NCBI RefSeq assembly: GCF_900103365.1
Contig: NZ_LT629703.1
Span: 3,038,001 to 3,102,000 of the forward strand
Direction: 5' to 3'
DNA length: 64,000 nt
Source: Afipia sp. GAS231
GTDB taxonomy: Bacteria; Pseudomonadota; Alphaproteobacteria; Rhizobiales; Xanthobacteraceae
Below are positions 63,087-64,000 of the stretch, piece after piece. Both the position numbers and the translations under genes were made by a program. The notes under the pieces are model-generated. The model did not search any database, was not told the origin of the DNA, and saw only the letters and a list, made by a program, of their open reading frames with translations. Numbering within the stretch: the first letter of the stretch is position 1; every line of letters starts with the position of its first letter.

Positions 63087-64000
63087 ATGACCGCAAACGG
63101 CACATTCGCCATGTCAGAGCGTCCCGCTTTTGCGGGGGCCTCGGCGCGGCCCGACCGTGTCGACTGGGTCGACTATGCCAAGGGCATCTGCATTGTCATG
63201 GTTGTCATGATGCATTCGGTGCTGGGCGTCGAGGCCGCCGCCGGCCAGACCGGCTTCATGCATCTCGTGGTGATGTTCGCAAAGCCGTTCCGGATGCCGG
63301 ATTTCTTCCTGATTTCAGGGCTTTTCCTATCGGTCGTGATCGACCGCGACTGGCGCACCTATCTCGACCGCAAGGTGGTCCACTTCGTCTATTTCTACGT
63401 GCTGTGGGTAACGATCCAGTTCGGCTTCAAGGCTGAGTCCTTTGCCGCCGAATCAAGCTGGCATCATGTCGGCTACCTGTATCTGGAATCCCTGATCGAG
63501 CCGTTCGGCACCTTGTGGTTCATTTATTTGCTGCCGGTCTTCTTCGTCGTCACAAAACTGTCGCGCCGAATCCCGCCACCGGCGATCTGGCTGGTGGCAG
63601 CGGCACTCGAGATGATGCATGTCGCCACCGGCTGGACCGTGATCGACGAATTCTGCGCGCGCTTCGTCTATTTCTATTCCGGCTACTGGGCTGCCGCTTA
63701 CGTGTTTACGCTGTCGGATCGCGCACGGGCACGGCCTGCGCTCGCGCTCGCCGGGCTTGCGCTATGGGCGCTCGTCAACAGCAGTCTGGTCGCGTCAGGT
63801 TTCAGCGAGTGGCCGCTGGTTTCGCTGGCGCTGGGGCTGACGGGTGCGTGCGCCATCATCGTAACAGGCACGCTGCTGGCCCGGGCGCACCGGCTCAATT
63901 TCCTGCGCTATTGCGGCGAGCACTCCATCGTCATCTATCTCGCCTTCTTCCTGCCGATGGCGGCGACGCGAACGTTGCTGCTGCACAGCGGACTATCGGT
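63087..64000 (+). CDS. acyltransferase 3-family membrane protein (partial, runs off window)
   Basis: At least 304 residues, open to the window edge; the 3' end is missing. 'MTANGTFAMSERPAF' precedes the family start 'RVDWVDYAKGICIVMVVMMHSVLGV', with the active His in MMHS, and 'FRMPDFFLISGLFLSVVIDRDWRTYLDRK'. Many hydrophobic helices follow. Such proteins O-acetylate or succinylate glycans; OpgC-like members act on periplasmic glucans. ATG at 63111 is an alternative start. The neighbouring ugd and phosphohexomutase fit surface-glycan decoration. Confidence 0.85.
   Translation, partial: MTANGTFAMSERPAFAGASARPDRVDWVDYAKGICIVMVVMMHSVLGVEAAAGQTGFMHLVVMFAKPFRMPDFFLISGLFLSVVIDRDWRTYLDRKVVHFVYFYVLWVTIQFGFKAESFAAESSWHHVGYLYLESLIEPFGTLWFIYLLPVFFVVTKLSRRIPPPAIWLVAAALEMMHVATGWTVIDEFCARFVYFYSGYWAAAYVFTLSDRARARPALALAGLALWALVNSSLVASGFSEWPLVSLALGLTGACAIIVTGTLLARAHRLNFLRYCGEHSIVIYLAFFLPMAATRTLLLHSGLS

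Noticed and set aside
62888..63112. 74-codon minus-strand frame upstream of ugd
   Set aside because: Overlaps the start of the acyltransferase gene and the intergenic region; no motif and no ribosome-binding site.

Overview
The window is GC-rich chromosomal DNA of an alphaproteobacterium, most likely Bradyrhizobium or a close relative (Bradyrhizobiaceae). The evidence is the gene content (rpmH-rnpA-yidC-engB-argB, dapD-dapE, def-fmt-truA, SRP RNA-dnaX-ybaB-recR), the many orphan sensor/LysR/Bug/ABC-binding genes, and about a dozen copies of paired-hairpin intergenic repeats of a kind I recall from Bradyrhizobium. No rRNA operon, CRISPR array, phage module or replication origin is visible. One tRNA gene, tRNA-Arg(ACG), lies at 30.1 kb and the SRP RNA gene at 51.2 kb.

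Layout. 0-3.6 kb: a multidomain rhodanese, a divergent LysR regulator and a split thiamine-diphosphate decarboxylase of sulfopyruvate/phosphonopyruvate type. 3.6-5.65 kb: dispersed repeat DNA carrying an IS110-family transposase with structured flanks. 5.65-14.3 kb: a nucleotide-sugar epimerase-like protein, a Bug-type binding protein, an exported caspase-like protein, a lactonase-like metallo-hydrolase, a transglutaminase-like protein, four small overlapping genes, a DUF4870-like membrane protein, and a WYL regulator divergent from a DUF1127 gene with a perfect 10+10 bp palindrome between them. 14.8-23.6 kb: an MHYT hybrid kinase, a large autotransporter with an SGNH-hydrolase-like passenger, its divergent LysR regulator, and a hydrolase-DcuC transporter pair.

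24.4-30.1 kb is the most unusual part. Three stretches (1.9, 1.4 and 2.4 kb) holding unrelated genes are separated by imperfect repeats whose core equals the 3' end of the tRNA-Arg gene at the right edge. The stretches carry a Tat-exported GH71-like glucanase, an orphan ABC binding protein, and an ECF sigma factor between two CPxC-motif membrane proteins plus an ICMT-like methyltransferase. The order of repeat arms is what serial site-specific insertion at the tRNA gene would leave, yet no integrase is present.

30.4-64 kb is mostly housekeeping: an orphan histidine kinase; ribosome, secretion and GTPase genes; argB; lysine biosynthesis (dapD, dapE); tRNA and N-terminal processing (truA, fmt, def); recombination (rmuC, recR); the dnaX cluster; nudC; a sugar kinase; an Lrp regulator; a chemoreceptor; phosphohexomutase; a periplasmic aspartic protease; hrpB; ugd; and an acyltransferase cut by the window end. 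The phosphohexomutase, ugd and acyltransferase suggest a surface-polysaccharide neighbourhood. Gene starts were moved from the longest ORF where domain boundaries, Shine-Dalgarno sequences or stop/start overlaps supported it. Homology statements come from recognising sequence patterns, not from a search.
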